DNA from: Aminobacter sp. HY435
GTDB lineage: Bacteria; Pseudomonadota; Alphaproteobacteria; Rhizobiales; Rhizobiaceae
Reading direction: 5' to 3'
Assembly: GCF_027568395.1 (NCBI RefSeq)
Contig: NZ_JANKZL010000015.1
Coordinates: forward strand, 1-64,000
Length of the DNA stretch: 64,000 nt
Positions 27,620 through 37,784 of this stretch are shown in pieces. Numbering within the stretch: position 1 is the stretch's first letter; every line of letters starts with the position of its first letter. A model generated the notes under the pieces. The model searched no databases. It had not been told where the DNA came from and was given only the letters and a program-made list of their open reading frames with translations. The position numbers were made by a program, and so were the translations under genes.

Positions 27620-28459
27620 ATGGCTGACAAACAGGACTTGGACGTTTCCGCAGATGCAGGCAACCGCGCCGTCGCCGAGGCCCGCAGGGCAGGGCAGGCG
27701 GCGGAGCACCCAAGGCACAGCGAGATCGTCGTTGCGTCCTACAACGTCCACAAGTGTGTCGGTATCGACCGTCGCTTCGATCCGGGCCGGATCATGGAGG
27801 TCATTTCCGAGATCGGCGCCGACGTCATCGCCCTGCAGGAGGCCGACCAGCGCTTTGGTGACCGCGCCGGCCTGCTCGATCTCCATGCCATCGAACGCGA
27901 GACCGGCCTGGTGCCGGTCCAGCTTGCCGGGCGCAGCAAGAGCCATGGCTGGCATGGCAACGTCGTGCTGTTCCGCAAGGGCACCGTCACTTCGGCCAGG
28001 CAACTGGTGCTGCCGGGTGCGGAGCCGCGCGGCGCGGTCATCGTCGACCTCGATCTCGAGGCCGGCCCGATGCGGCTCATCGCTGCGCATTTCGGCCTTC
28101 TCAAGCATTCGCGCAAGCTGCAGGCCGGAACGCTGCTGTCGGCCGCCGAGTTGCACAGCGACAAGCCGACGGTGCTGGTCGGCGACCTCAACGAGTGGCG
28201 GCTGGGCAAGCGTTCATCGTTGCGTAGCCTGACGCCGGCCTTCGGCCCGGCGCATGCGCTGGTGCCAAGCTTCCCGTCGCGCTTCCCGGTGCTGGCGCTC
28301 GACCGCGTCATGGTTCGTCCGCCGAGCCTGCTCACCGATATCGAGGCTCACGACACCGAGCTTGCGCGCGTCGCATCGGATCACCTTCCGATCAAGGCGA
28401 TCATTCGCCTGCGTTCGTCACTCAACGGGGCGGACGCCGGCAGATCGGCCGCAGCGTAA
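27620..28459 (+). CDS. Endonuclease/exonuclease/phosphatase (EEP) family protein
   Basis: About 279 residues. Motifs of the EEP fold are seen in order: VASYNVHKCVGIDRR, VIALQEADQR (metal-binding Glu), HGWHGNVVLFRKG, AAHFGLLKHSRKLQ, VLVGDLNEW (catalytic Asp-x-Asn) and ASDHLPIKAII (catalytic Asp-His). Such proteins cleave phosphodiesters in nucleic acids or lipids. Pairing with a PLD-family gene, as in the ybhP-clsB region of enterobacteria, points to a membrane-lipid role, but no signal peptide is visible. The frame is open to a GTG at 27566, so the start is uncertain. Confidence 0.85.
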   Translation: MADKQDLDVSADAGNRAVAEARRAGQAAEHPRHSEIVVASYNVHKCVGIDRRFDPGRIMEVISEIGADVIALQEADQRFGDRAGLLDLHAIERETGLVPVQLAGRSKSHGWHGNVVLFRKGTVTSARQLVLPGAEPRGAVIVDLDLEAGPMRLIAAHFGLLKHSRKLQAGTLLSAAELHSDKPTVLVGDLNEWRLGKRSSLRSLTPAFGPAHALVPSFPSRFPVLALDRVMVRPPSLLTDIEAHDTELARVASDHLPIKAIIRLRSSLNGADAGRSAAA

Positions 28460-28541
28460 CCCTGCCGCGTCACCTTCTCCTCTTGCAAGTTGGGCCCGAT
28501 ACCGTATCTGGTGGCCCAATGGGATGGAGCCAGGCATTTGA

Positions 28542-30101
<1,560 letters not shown>

Positions 30102-30875
30102 CTACTGGACGACGAAGAAGTCGCTGATCCGCTCGGCCGTTTGCCTGAGGATCGGCAGGATTTCCGTCTCCATCTCCGCCGGCGAATGACGTGTCGACTG
30201 TGTCGACACGTTGATCGCCGCAGCGATCGTGCCGGAGCGGTCGCGCAACGGCACGGCGATCGAGCGCAAGCCGATTTCCAGCTCTTCGTCGACGATCGCG
30301 TAGCCATTGGCACGGACGGTCCTGACGATCTCGACGAGTTCGGCCCTTCCGGTAATTGTCTTCGGCGTGCGCTGGACGATTCTCGCCCGCGACATGAACG
30401 CTTGCAAATCCGCATCCGTCAGTCCGGAAAGCAGCACGCGGCCCATCGCCGTGCAATGCGCCGGCAGGTGCGCGCCGACCTGCAGGTCGACTGCGATTAT
30501 GCGCGGTCCCGGCACGCGCGCGACATAGACCATGTCTTCGCCAGAAAGCGTCGCGGCCGAACAGGACTCGTGCAGCCGGGCGGCCGTGTCGCGCATAAAG
30601 GGCTCGGCGAAAGTCCACAGCGGCACGCCGTGCAGCCAGATGCGAGCCTGCGCCAAAAGCCTGGGTGACAACGAAAAATTCCGCCCTGTCTGGACCGCGT
30701 AACCGGTCGCAACAAGCGTCAGCAGAAATCGGCGCGCGCCGGCGCGGGTCAGGCCTGCCTTTTCCGCGGTTTCGGTCAGGGTCAGGCCCGCAGGATTGGC
30801 CGCCAGTATCTCCAGCACGCAAAGGCCGCGCTCCAGCGACGTGACGTGATCGCGGCCGGTGTCTTGGTCACTCAT
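30102..30875 (-). CDS. IclR-family regulator of the pca genes (PcaR/PcaU/PobR type)
   Basis: A 257-residue regulator. The N-terminal winged helix has SLERGLCVLEILAANPAGLT and GLTRAGARRFLLTLVATGYA; the latter is characteristic of the PcaR/PcaU branch. The C-terminal ligand-binding domain carries HLPAHCTAMGRVLLSG, NGYAIVDEELEIGLRSIAVP and the closing RDRSGTIAAAINVS. Family members respond to protocatechuate or 3-oxoadipate. It is divergent from pcaI, and the 142-bp gap holds two inverted repeats. The start MSDQDTG was preferred over a frame open 12 codons upstream. Confidence 0.9.
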   Translation of the reverse strand: MSDQDTGRDHVTSLERGLCVLEILAANPAGLTLTETAEKAGLTRAGARRFLLTLVATGYAVQTGRNFSLSPRLLAQARIWLHGVPLWTFAEPFMRDTAARLHESCSAATLSGEDMVYVARVPGPRIIAVDLQVGAHLPAHCTAMGRVLLSGLTDADLQAFMSRARIVQRTPKTITGRAELVEIVRTVRANGYAIVDEELEIGLRSIAVPLRDRSGTIAAAINVSTQSTRHSPAEMETEILPILRQTAERISDFFVVQ

Positions 30876-30945
30876 GGCACTGTTCCGACTTCCAAGGCCC
30901 AGCCGAGCCAAATCATTTGACTCTTGAAGCGTCCTGTATCAGAAA

Positions 30946-30981
30946 TGTATCGCATATAATACAAATGTTCGCAATACGAAC
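30946..30981. promoter_or_regulatory. pcaI promoter/operator region
   Basis: Two neighbouring inverted repeats lie between the IclR gene and pcaI: TGTAT-N8-ATACA at 30946-30963 and GTTCG-CAATA-CGAAC at 30967-30981. The second resembles the GTTCG-type half-sites used by PcaU/PobR-class IclR regulators. A TATAAT at 30955-30960 would serve as -10 for pcaI, so the second palindrome would cover the transcription start. Confidence 0.6.
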
Positions 30982-31017
30982 TTCCAGGCGGACTTTGGCC
31001 AACCGGGACGAAACGCG

Positions 31018-31875
31018 ATGACCAAATTTCTCCCCCTGTCGCAGGCGGTCGCCGAAAATCTCAACAACGGCGACACCGTGGCCTTCGAGGGGTTCACGCA
31101 CCTCATTCCAACCGCCGCCGCGCATGAGGCGATCCGACAGGGCTTCAAGGACCTGACGCTGGTCCGCATGACGCCCGACCTGGTCTACGACCAGATGATC
31201 GGCATGGGCATGGCCAGGAAGGCGATCTTCTCCTACGCCGGCAATCCGGGCGTCGGCCTGCTGCGCCGCCTGCGCGACGCGGTCGAGAACGGTTTCCCGC
31301 ATACGCTGGAGATCGAGGAACACAGCCACGCCGCCATGGCCAACGCTTATGAGGCGGGTGCCGCCGGGCTACCTTGCGCTGTCTTCCGCGGCTATCGTGG
31401 CGCCGAGCTCGCCAGGGTCAATCCGAATATCAAGTCGGTAACCTGCCCGTTCACTGGCGAGGTGCTGGCCGCTGTTCCATCGGTTCGTCCCGATGTCACC
31501 TTCATTCACGCCCAGAAGGCCAACAGGCGCGGCGACGTGCTTGTAGAAGGCATCATCGGCATCCAGAAGGAAGCAGCCCTTGCCGCCAAGCGTGCCGTCG
31601 TCACGGTCGAGGAGGTGGTTGACAATTTCGACGACCTGCACCCCAACCTGACCGTGCTGCCGAACTGGTCGGTGACGGCGATTTCAGTCGTTCCCGGCGG
31701 GGCGCACCCATCCTACGCCCATGGCTACTATGTCAGAGACAACGCGGCCTATCTCGAGTGGGATGAGATCGCCGCCGACCGCGACCGCTTCCGCGAGTGG
31801 ATGCAGAAGAACGTGCTTGAGAAGACCGCTGACGATTTCGCGTCCCGCGTCGAACACCTGAGGAACGTGGCATGA
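31018..31875 (+). CDS. pcaI: 3-oxoadipate CoA-transferase, subunit A
   Basis: A 285-residue alpha subunit of a class I CoA-transferase. It begins with NNGDTVAFEGFTHLIPTAAA and includes AIFSYAGNPGVGLLRRLRD and NVRRG-like KANRRGDVLVEG, matching the longer PcaI/CatI type. With subunit B it transfers CoA from succinyl-CoA to 3-oxoadipate in aromatic catabolism. The stop overlaps the next ATG (ATGA), as expected for a heterodimer. Divergent IclR regulator and downstream thiolase support the role. Confidence 0.92.
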   Translation: MTKFLPLSQAVAENLNNGDTVAFEGFTHLIPTAAAHEAIRQGFKDLTLVRMTPDLVYDQMIGMGMARKAIFSYAGNPGVGLLRRLRDAVENGFPHTLEIEEHSHAAMANAYEAGAAGLPCAVFRGYRGAELARVNPNIKSVTCPFTGEVLAAVPSVRPDVTFIHAQKANRRGDVLVEGIIGIQKEAALAAKRAVVTVEEVVDNFDDLHPNLTVLPNWSVTAISVVPGGAHPSYAHGYYVRDNAAYLEWDEIAADRDRFREWMQKNVLEKTADDFASRVEHLRNVA

Positions 31876-32681
31876 GCGAACTCGGCTTTACCCCCAACGA
31901 AATGATGACGATCGCCGCCTCGCGCGCCCTCAAGGGCGACGACGTCTGCTTCGTCGGCATCGGCGCGCCGTCGGCTGCCTGCAACGTGGCGCGGCTGACC
32001 CATGCGCCCGACATCACGCTGATCTACGAATCCGGCACCATCGGCACCGCACCCGACGTGCTGCCGCTGTCGATCGGCGACGGCGAACTGTGCGACACTG
32101 CCGTCACCACCGTCTCTGTGCCGGAGATGTTCCGCTACTGGCTGCAGGGCGGCCGTATTTCCATCGGCTTCCTCGGCGCTGCCCAGCTCGACAAGTTCGG
32201 CAATATCAACACGACCGTCATCGGCGACTACGACCATCCCAAGACCCGCTTGCCCGGCGGCGGTGGCGCACCCGAGATCGCGACGTCGTCGAAGGAAATC
32301 TACATCACCATGGCGCAGACCAAGCGCGGCATGGTCGAAAAGATCGATTTCTACACTTCGTTCGGCCACGGCGAGGGCGGCGACCATCGCCAGCGCCTCG
32401 GCATCGACACCAAGGGGCCGACCCTTCTGATCACCGATCTGGCGATCTGGAAGCCGGATCCTGTCACCAAGGAATTCACGGTGGTTTCGCTGCACCCCGG
32501 CGTCACCCGCGACAAGGTCCAGGAGACCTGTGGCTGGGCGGTGAAATTCGCCGACATCTTGGACGAAACTCCTGCGCCAACCGAGTTGGAATTGCAGACG
32601 CTGCGTGATCTAAAGGCGCGCACCGACGCTGCCCACAAGGGCGAGGCGGTCTCCGCGAAAAGAGGATCGAAGGATGGCTGA
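31872..32681 (+). CDS. pcaJ: 3-oxoadipate CoA-transferase, subunit B
   Basis: A 269-residue beta subunit. The catalytic Glu lies in LIYESGTIG, and PLSIGDGELCDTA and GFLGAAQLDKFGNINTTVIG are the expected downstream blocks. It completes the heterodimer with the preceding gene (4-bp overlap) and overlaps the thiolase gene by 8 bp, so the three are translated together. Confidence 0.92.
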   Translation: MSELGFTPNEMMTIAASRALKGDDVCFVGIGAPSAACNVARLTHAPDITLIYESGTIGTAPDVLPLSIGDGELCDTAVTTVSVPEMFRYWLQGGRISIGFLGAAQLDKFGNINTTVIGDYDHPKTRLPGGGGAPEIATSSKEIYITMAQTKRGMVEKIDFYTSFGHGEGGDHRQRLGIDTKGPTLLITDLAIWKPDPVTKEFTVVSLHPGVTRDKVQETCGWAVKFADILDETPAPTELELQTLRDLKARTDAAHKGEAVSAKRGSKDG

Positions 32682-33879
32682 GGCCTATATCTGCGACTAC
32701 ATCCGCACCCCCATTGGCCGATTTGGCGGTTCGCTGTCGTCGGTCAGGGCCGATGACCTCGGCGCAGTCCCGCTCAAGGCCTTGATGGAACGCAACGCTT
32801 CGCTCGACTGGGCCGCGGTCGACGACGTCATCTATGGCTGCGCCAACCAGGCCGGGGAAGACAACCGAAACGTCGCGCGCATGTCGCTGCTGCTGGCTGG
32901 CCTGCCGGAGCAGGTGTCCGGCACGACGATCAATCGTCTTTGCGGCTCCGGCATGGATGCCCTGATCGCCGCTGCCCGCGCTATCAAGGCCGGCGAAGCC
33001 GAACTGATGATCGCAGGCGGCGTCGAGAGCATGAGCCGTGCGCCCTTCGTCATGCCCAAGGCGGATGCGGCATTCTCGCGTCATGCCGAAATCCATGACA
33101 CCACCATCGGCTGGCGCTTCGTCAATCCGCTGATGAAGAAACAGTACGGCATCGATTCGATGCCCGAGACCGGTGAGAACGTCGCCGAAGACTTCTCCGT
33201 CTCGCGCGCCGATCAGGACGCCTTTGCCGTGCGCAGCCAGAACAAGGCGGTCGCAGCGCAGGAAAATGGCCGTCTCGGCAAGGAGATCACGCCGGTGACG
33301 ATCCCGCAGCGCAAGGGCGATCCGATCGTTGTTGCCAAGGACGAACATCCGCGTGCCGGCACGACCATCGAAACCCTGGCCAAGCTGCCGACGCCGTTCC
33401 GCCAGGGCGGCACGGTGACCGCCGGCAACGCCTCGGGCGTCAATGACGGGGCGGCTGCGCTGATCGTCGCCTCGGAATCTGCGGTGAAGAAATACGGCCT
33501 GACGCCGATCGCGCGTGTGGTCGGCGGCGCTGCCGCCGGTGTTGCGCCGCGCATCATGGGCATCGGTCCCGCGCCGGCGACCAGGAAGCTGTGCGCCCGT
33601 CTTGGCATTTCGCCTGCAGACTTCGACGTCATCGAACTGAATGAAGCCTTCGCCTCCCAAGGCATTGCCGTGCTCCGTGACCTTGGCATCGCCGAGGACG
33701 CGGAGCACGTGAACCCGAATGGCGGGGCCATTGCACTGGGCCATCCGCTTGGCATGTCGGGCGCCCGCATCGCCGGTACCGCGGCGCTGGAGCTCGGCCT
33801 GCGCGGTGGCAAGCTGGCGCTTGCCACCATGTGCATCGGCGTCGGGCAGGGCATCGCGGTCGCGCTCGGGCGCGCCTGA
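32674..33879 (+). CDS. pcaF: 3-oxoadipyl-CoA thiolase
   Basis: A 401-residue thiolase with the acyl-enzyme Cys in INRLCGSGMDAL, the NEAFASQG block, the His in NPNGGAIALGHPLGMSGAR and the second Cys in MCIGVGQG. It splits 3-oxoadipyl-CoA into succinyl-CoA and acetyl-CoA, finishing protocatechuate/catechol breakdown. The RAPFVMPKA segment fits the PcaF branch; general acetyl-CoA acyltransferases are similar, so the context of pcaIJ decides the name. A strong terminator follows. Confidence 0.93.
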   Translation: MAEAYICDYIRTPIGRFGGSLSSVRADDLGAVPLKALMERNASLDWAAVDDVIYGCANQAGEDNRNVARMSLLLAGLPEQVSGTTINRLCGSGMDALIAAARAIKAGEAELMIAGGVESMSRAPFVMPKADAAFSRHAEIHDTTIGWRFVNPLMKKQYGIDSMPETGENVAEDFSVSRADQDAFAVRSQNKAVAAQENGRLGKEITPVTIPQRKGDPIVVAKDEHPRAGTTIETLAKLPTPFRQGGTVTAGNASGVNDGAAALIVASESAVKKYGLTPIARVVGGAAAGVAPRIMGIGPAPATRKLCARLGISPADFDVIELNEAFASQGIAVLRDLGIAEDAEHVNPNGGAIALGHPLGMSGARIAGTAALELGLRGGKLALATMCIGVGQGIAVALGRA

Positions 33880-33901
33880 TCCCTTCTCGACCTCGAAAAT
33901 G

Positions 33902-33927
33902 AAACGCCCGGCACTGCCGGGCGTTTT
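33902..33927. terminator. Bidirectional terminator between pcaF and TauE/SafE gene
   Basis: A stem AAACGCCCGGC paired with GCCGGGCGTTT around a short ACT loop, with T-runs in both directions. It lies between two convergent genes and can serve both. Confidence 0.85.
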
Positions 33928-33948
33928 GGTTTGATGCGTCAGGTTTGC

Positions 33949-34800
33949 TCAGTCGAACAGGCTGAACAGGAAGCGTACGCTGATCAAAAGCAGGAAGATG
34001 CCGAAGGCGATTTCCAGCTTCCGCTTGGACAGCGCGTGCGCGAGCCGCGCGCCCAGCGGTGCGGTCAGCACGCTCGTCGGCACGAACAGGATCAGGCCGA
34101 CCAGCGAGACATAACCCAGCGACAGCGGAAACTGCAGCGCGGGTACGTCGGGATACTCGGCGGCGCGCGGCCAGCCGGCATAGATGTAGCCGAGCGCGCC
34201 GGGGATCGAGATCAACACGCCGAGACCTGACGAGGTTGCCACCGCCTGATGGATCGGGCGACCGTAGAATGTCATGAACAGGTTGGAGAGCTGGCCGCCG
34301 CCGATGCCCATCAGGCTGGAGAGCACACCGATGATCCAGCCGTAGATGTTCATGACCAGCTTGCCCGGCATATCGAGGCCGAGGCGCCATGAATCCCTGC
34401 CGAACAGGAGACGGATTGCCGAGACGCCGGCAACGACCACGAACACGGCCTTGAACAGGTCCGCCGGGGCATAGCGGGCAATGACACTGCCCATGACGAC
34501 GCCTGCGACGACCGGTACGGCCCACTGCTTCAGGATCGCCATGTCTACCGCCCCTTTGGCGCGGTGGGCGTTGAACGAGCGTATCGAGGTCGGAATGATG
34601 ATGGCGAGCGAGGTGCCGACGCATAGCGGCATGCGCACTTGCTCCGGAACGCCGACGGCTTGGAACAGCTCGTAGAGTACCGGCACGATGACGGCGCCGC
34701 CGCCGACGCCGAAGACGCCGGCCAGCAGGCCGGTAATCGCGCCAGCGCCCAAAAGGGCGATCGCGAGCCAGATGATTTCGTAGGTGGATATGCCGGACAT
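33949..34800 (-). CDS. TauE/SafE-family anion permease
   Basis: A 283-residue membrane protein with about eight segments and the two family repeats: GLLAGVFGVGGGAVIVPVLY near the start and LSSLMGIGGGQLSNLFM in the middle. Such proteins move sulfite, sulfoacetate or other small anions. It is divergent from modA with a ModE-like palindrome in the gap, so a link to molybdate or sulfite metabolism is possible but unproven. The frame is open 37 codons further; MSGISTYEII was chosen since it directly precedes the first membrane helix. Confidence 0.88.
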   Translation of the reverse strand: MSGISTYEIIWLAIALLGAGAITGLLAGVFGVGGGAVIVPVLYELFQAVGVPEQVRMPLCVGTSLAIIIPTSIRSFNAHRAKGAVDMAILKQWAVPVVAGVVMGSVIARYAPADLFKAVFVVVAGVSAIRLLFGRDSWRLGLDMPGKLVMNIYGWIIGVLSSLMGIGGGQLSNLFMTFYGRPIHQAVATSSGLGVLISIPGALGYIYAGWPRAAEYPDVPALQFPLSLGYVSLVGLILFVPTSVLTAPLGARLAHALSKRKLEIAFGIFLLLISVRFLFSLFD

Positions 34801-35000
34801 CAGGAGAAACTCTTGCAGTGTGATGGCGAAGTTGGTCCGGGCAGGCACGCACAATGCTCTGACCATTCCCCAAAGGTTTACGGCGCGACATATGCCACGA
34901 AGCGACGGCACAGTCTCCCCCGGATTGCAGGGCCAGAAGTCCGTCCGATTTTCAATGATGGCGGGTTGAAAACCGCCTGGGAGGGAGTTGCCTGTGGATT

Positions 35001-35022
35001 GTTATATTCGTATGAATATAAC
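35001..35022. promoter_or_regulatory. ModE-box-like palindrome upstream of modA
   Basis: GTTATATTC at 35001-35009 and GAATATAAC at 35014-35022 are perfect 9-base arms around GTAT. The half-site TTATAT and the overall symmetry match known ModE operators (CGTTATAT-spacer-ATATAACG). It lies 50 bp before the modA start, and a ModE-type gene ends the operon, so molybdate-dependent repression of modABC is likely. Confidence 0.78.
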
Positions 35023-35071
35023 GAATCGTGAGCCTGACGAGAGGCTCGCGCAGTGGTGGAGGAATTCGCAG

Positions 35072-35878
35072 ATGTTCACGCGCAGGGGCTTTGGAGTGCG
35101 GCTTGCCGCAATGGCTTGTGGCGTCGCCGCCGTCATGGCGCTTGGCTTACCGTCGGCGCGCGCCGATGGTGAAGTTGTCGTATTTGCTGCCGCCAGCCTC
35201 AAGAACGCGCTCGATGCCGTCGATGCTGCCTGGCAGGCCGAAAGTGGCAAGCAGGTGAAAGCTTCCTATGCCGCCAGCTCGGCGCTCGCCAAGCAGATCG
35301 AGGAGGGCGCTCCGGCCGACGTCTTCATTTCCGCCGACCTCGACTGGATGAAGTACCTGTCCGACAAGAGGCTGACCAACGCCGACAGCGAGGTCAAGCT
35401 GCTTGGCAACCGCATCGTGCTCGTCGCGCCGGAGGACTCGGCTGCCACCGCCGACATCGCGCCGAACTTCGACCTCGCCAAGCTGCTCGGCGACGGACGT
35501 CTGGCCATGGGCGACGTCAAGGCCGTTCCGGCCGGCAAGTACGGCAAGGCAGCGCTCGAGAAGCTCGGCGTCTGGGCCTCGGTCGAAGGCAAGATCGCCC
35601 AGGCCGAGAACGTCCGCGCGGCGCTCAAGCTGGTTTCGACCGGCGAAGCGCCGCTCGGCATCGTCTATCAGACCGACGCCACGGCCGAGCCTGGCGTCAA
35701 GATCGTTGGAACCTTCCCGGAAGAGACGCATCCTCCCATCGTCTATCCGGTCGCCGTGACGGCGGGCTCGAAGAATGCGGACGCAGCCGCGTACGTCAAA
35801 TATCTTCAGTCCGCCAAGGCGAAGGAGCTTTTCGAAGCGCAAGGTTTCACTATGCTTGCGCCGGCGGCATCGAACTGA
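35072..35878 (+). CDS. modA: Molybdate ABC transporter, periplasmic binding protein
   Basis: A 268-residue exported protein. A signal peptide (FTRRGFGVRLAAMACGVAAV, ending near PSARA) precedes the mature ModA fold, which shows VVVFAAASLKNALDAV, YAASSALAKQIEEGAPADVF, ISADLDWMKYL and the later PLGIVYQTDA. These Ser/Ala/Tyr positions bind the molybdate or tungstate oxyanion. The start has GGAGGA about 8 bases upstream; the frame is open to 34988 but that part contains the operator. Confidence 0.95.
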   Translation: MFTRRGFGVRLAAMACGVAAVMALGLPSARADGEVVVFAAASLKNALDAVDAAWQAESGKQVKASYAASSALAKQIEEGAPADVFISADLDWMKYLSDKRLTNADSEVKLLGNRIVLVAPEDSAATADIAPNFDLAKLLGDGRLAMGDVKAVPAGKYGKAALEKLGVWASVEGKIAQAENVRAALKLVSTGEAPLGIVYQTDATAEPGVKIVGTFPEETHPPIVYPVAVTAGSKNADAAAYVKYLQSAKAKELFEAQGFTMLAPAASN

Positions 35879-35958
35879 CGCAAGCAACATGAAGTGCTGG
35901 AGCGTCGTTCCTGTGCCTGAACAGATGAACGGCGCTCTGGCGGAAATGCGATTCGGAA

Positions 35959-36660
35959 ATGAGCTGGCTGGACCTCAGTCCTGACGAATGGAATGCGGTC
36001 CACCTGTCCATAAAGGTCGGGCTGTGGGCGATGGCCGGCAGCCTGCCTTTCGGCATTCTTGTGGCGCTGCTTCTGGCGCGCACCGAGTTCTGGGGCAAGT
36101 CGCTGGTCAACGGCGTTGTCCACCTGCCGTTGGTGCTGCCGCCGGTGGTCACCGGCTATCTCCTGTTGCTGAGTTTCGGCCGGCGCGGTCCGATCGGCTC
36201 CTTCCTCGACGAGTATTTCGGCATTGTCTTTTCCTTCCGTTGGACCGGTGCCGCGCTCGCCTGCGCTGTCATGGGCTTCCCGCTCCTGGTCCGTGCCATC
36301 AGGCTCTCCATCGAGGCGGTCGACCGCAGGCTTGAATCCGCCGCCGGCACGCTCGGCGCGAGCCCGCTGTGGGTCTTCTTCACCGTTACGCTGCCGCTGA
36401 TCCTGCCCGGCATCGTCGCCGGCATGATCCTGTGCTTTGCCAAGGCAATGGGCGAGTTCGGCGCCACCATCACCTTCGTCTCCAATATTCCCGGCGAAAC
36501 CCAGACGCTGCCGTCGGCAATCTACACCTTCACCCAGGTGCCCGGCGGCGATGCCGGTGCGATGCGGCTGACGCTGATTTCGATCGCCATATCGATGGCC
36601 GCGCTCGTTGTTTCCGAAGCATTTGCCCGCCGCATCGACCGGCGCATGGTTGTCGAATGA
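35959..36660 (+). CDS. modB: Molybdate ABC transporter, permease
   Basis: A 233-residue inner-membrane permease with five or six segments and the ABC coupling loop SAAGTLGASPLWVFFTVTLP, LILPGIVAGMI, then CFAKAMGEFGATITFVSNIP, which is diagnostic for ModB. It works with ModA and ModC. Its stop overlaps modC (ATGA). Confidence 0.96.
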   Translation: MSWLDLSPDEWNAVHLSIKVGLWAMAGSLPFGILVALLLARTEFWGKSLVNGVVHLPLVLPPVVTGYLLLLSFGRRGPIGSFLDEYFGIVFSFRWTGAALACAVMGFPLLVRAIRLSIEAVDRRLESAAGTLGASPLWVFFTVTLPLILPGIVAGMILCFAKAMGEFGATITFVSNIPGETQTLPSAIYTFTQVPGGDAGAMRLTLISIAISMAALVVSEAFARRIDRRMVVE

Positions 36661-37769
36661 CCCTGGAGATCGATATCCGTCACCGCCTTGGCGCGCTGCA
36701 ACTCGAGGCCAGCTTCGCGAGCCGCGGGCGTCTCACGGCGCTGTTCGGACCATCGGGCTCAGGCAAGACCTCGGTCATCAACATCATCGCCGGGCTGATC
36801 CGTCCGGATGCCGGGCGCATCGTTGCCGGCGACCGTGTCCTGGTCGACATCGGCGCGGGAAAGTACCTGCCGGCCCACAAACGCCGGATCGGCTTTGTCT
36901 TTCAGGATGCGCGCCTGTTTCCGCATCTCAGCGTGCGCTCCAACCTGGTCTATGGCCGCTGGTTCACGCCGCGTGGGGAGCGTTACGCCAATTTCGATCG
37001 GGTCGTGGAGATGCTCGGCATCGGCCATCTGCTCGACCGCAGGCCGAACCTGTTGTCGGGTGGCGAAAGGCAACGCGTCGCCATCGGTCGGGCCTTGCTC
37101 GCCAGTCCCAGGCTTTTGCTGATGGACGAGCCTCTGGCGTCGCTCGACGACGCCCGCAAGTCGGAAATCATGCCTTATCTCGAGCGGTTGCGCGACGAAA
37201 CGAAGATACCGATCGTCTATGTCAGCCACTCGATCGCCGAAGTCGCCCGCCTTGCCACTGACATCGTTGTCATGGCCAACGGCAAGATTACCGCCGCTGG
37301 TCCGACCACGGACATCATGCAGCGCCTGGAACTGCTGCCGCCGGAAGAGGTGGGCGAAGGCGGCGCCGTGCTCGACATGACGGTGACCGGCCACGATGCG
37401 GCATACGCGATGTCCGTGTTGGGTGCCGCCGCTGGCGAGATCCGCGTTCCCGACACTGCTCTTGCCATCGGCGCGAAGGTTCGCGTCCGTATCCGCGCCC
37501 GCGATGTCATGATCGCCACCGAAAGGCCAACGGGTTTGAGTGCGCTCAACATCCTGCCCGGGCGGATCGCCGAGATTGTCGAGGTCAATGCGGCGCAAGT
37601 GGATATTCGCCTGGACTGCCATGGCGACAAGCTGGTGTCGCGCATCACGCGCCAGTCGTTCGAGGCGCTGCACCTTGCCCTGGGGCGCGAAGTCTTTGCC
37701 GTCATCAAGACCGTTGCATTCGATCGCGCAAATCTTTCTCCGGGGGCTTCGCTTGTGCTAACCAGCTGA
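36657..37769 (+). CDS. modC: Molybdate ABC transporter, ATP-binding protein
   Basis: A 370-residue ATPase. The nucleotide-binding domain has Walker A GPSGSGKTS, a Q-loop FVFQDARLFPHLSV, signature LLSGGERQRVAIGRALLASP, Walker B LLLMDEPLASLD and switch His VYVSHS. The C-terminal TOBE/molybdopterin-like domain (about 290-370) contains GLSALNILPGRIAEIVEV, involved in oxyanion-dependent regulation. Translation is coupled to modB by a 4-bp overlap. The frame is open far upstream inside modB, which is not used. Confidence 0.96.
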   Translation: MTLEIDIRHRLGALQLEASFASRGRLTALFGPSGSGKTSVINIIAGLIRPDAGRIVAGDRVLVDIGAGKYLPAHKRRIGFVFQDARLFPHLSVRSNLVYGRWFTPRGERYANFDRVVEMLGIGHLLDRRPNLLSGGERQRVAIGRALLASPRLLLMDEPLASLDDARKSEIMPYLERLRDETKIPIVYVSHSIAEVARLATDIVVMANGKITAAGPTTDIMQRLELLPPEEVGEGGAVLDMTVTGHDAAYAMSVLGAAAGEIRVPDTALAIGAKVRVRIRARDVMIATERPTGLSALNILPGRIAEIVEVNAAQVDIRLDCHGDKLVSRITRQSFEALHLALGREVFAVIKTVAFDRANLSPGASLVLTS

Positions 37770-37784
37770 TGACTGGAGTAGCCG

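Noticed and set aside
36369-36656. A longer start for modC
   Set aside because: It would lie wholly inside modB; the ATGA overlap at 36657 and the ABC N-terminus decide the start.
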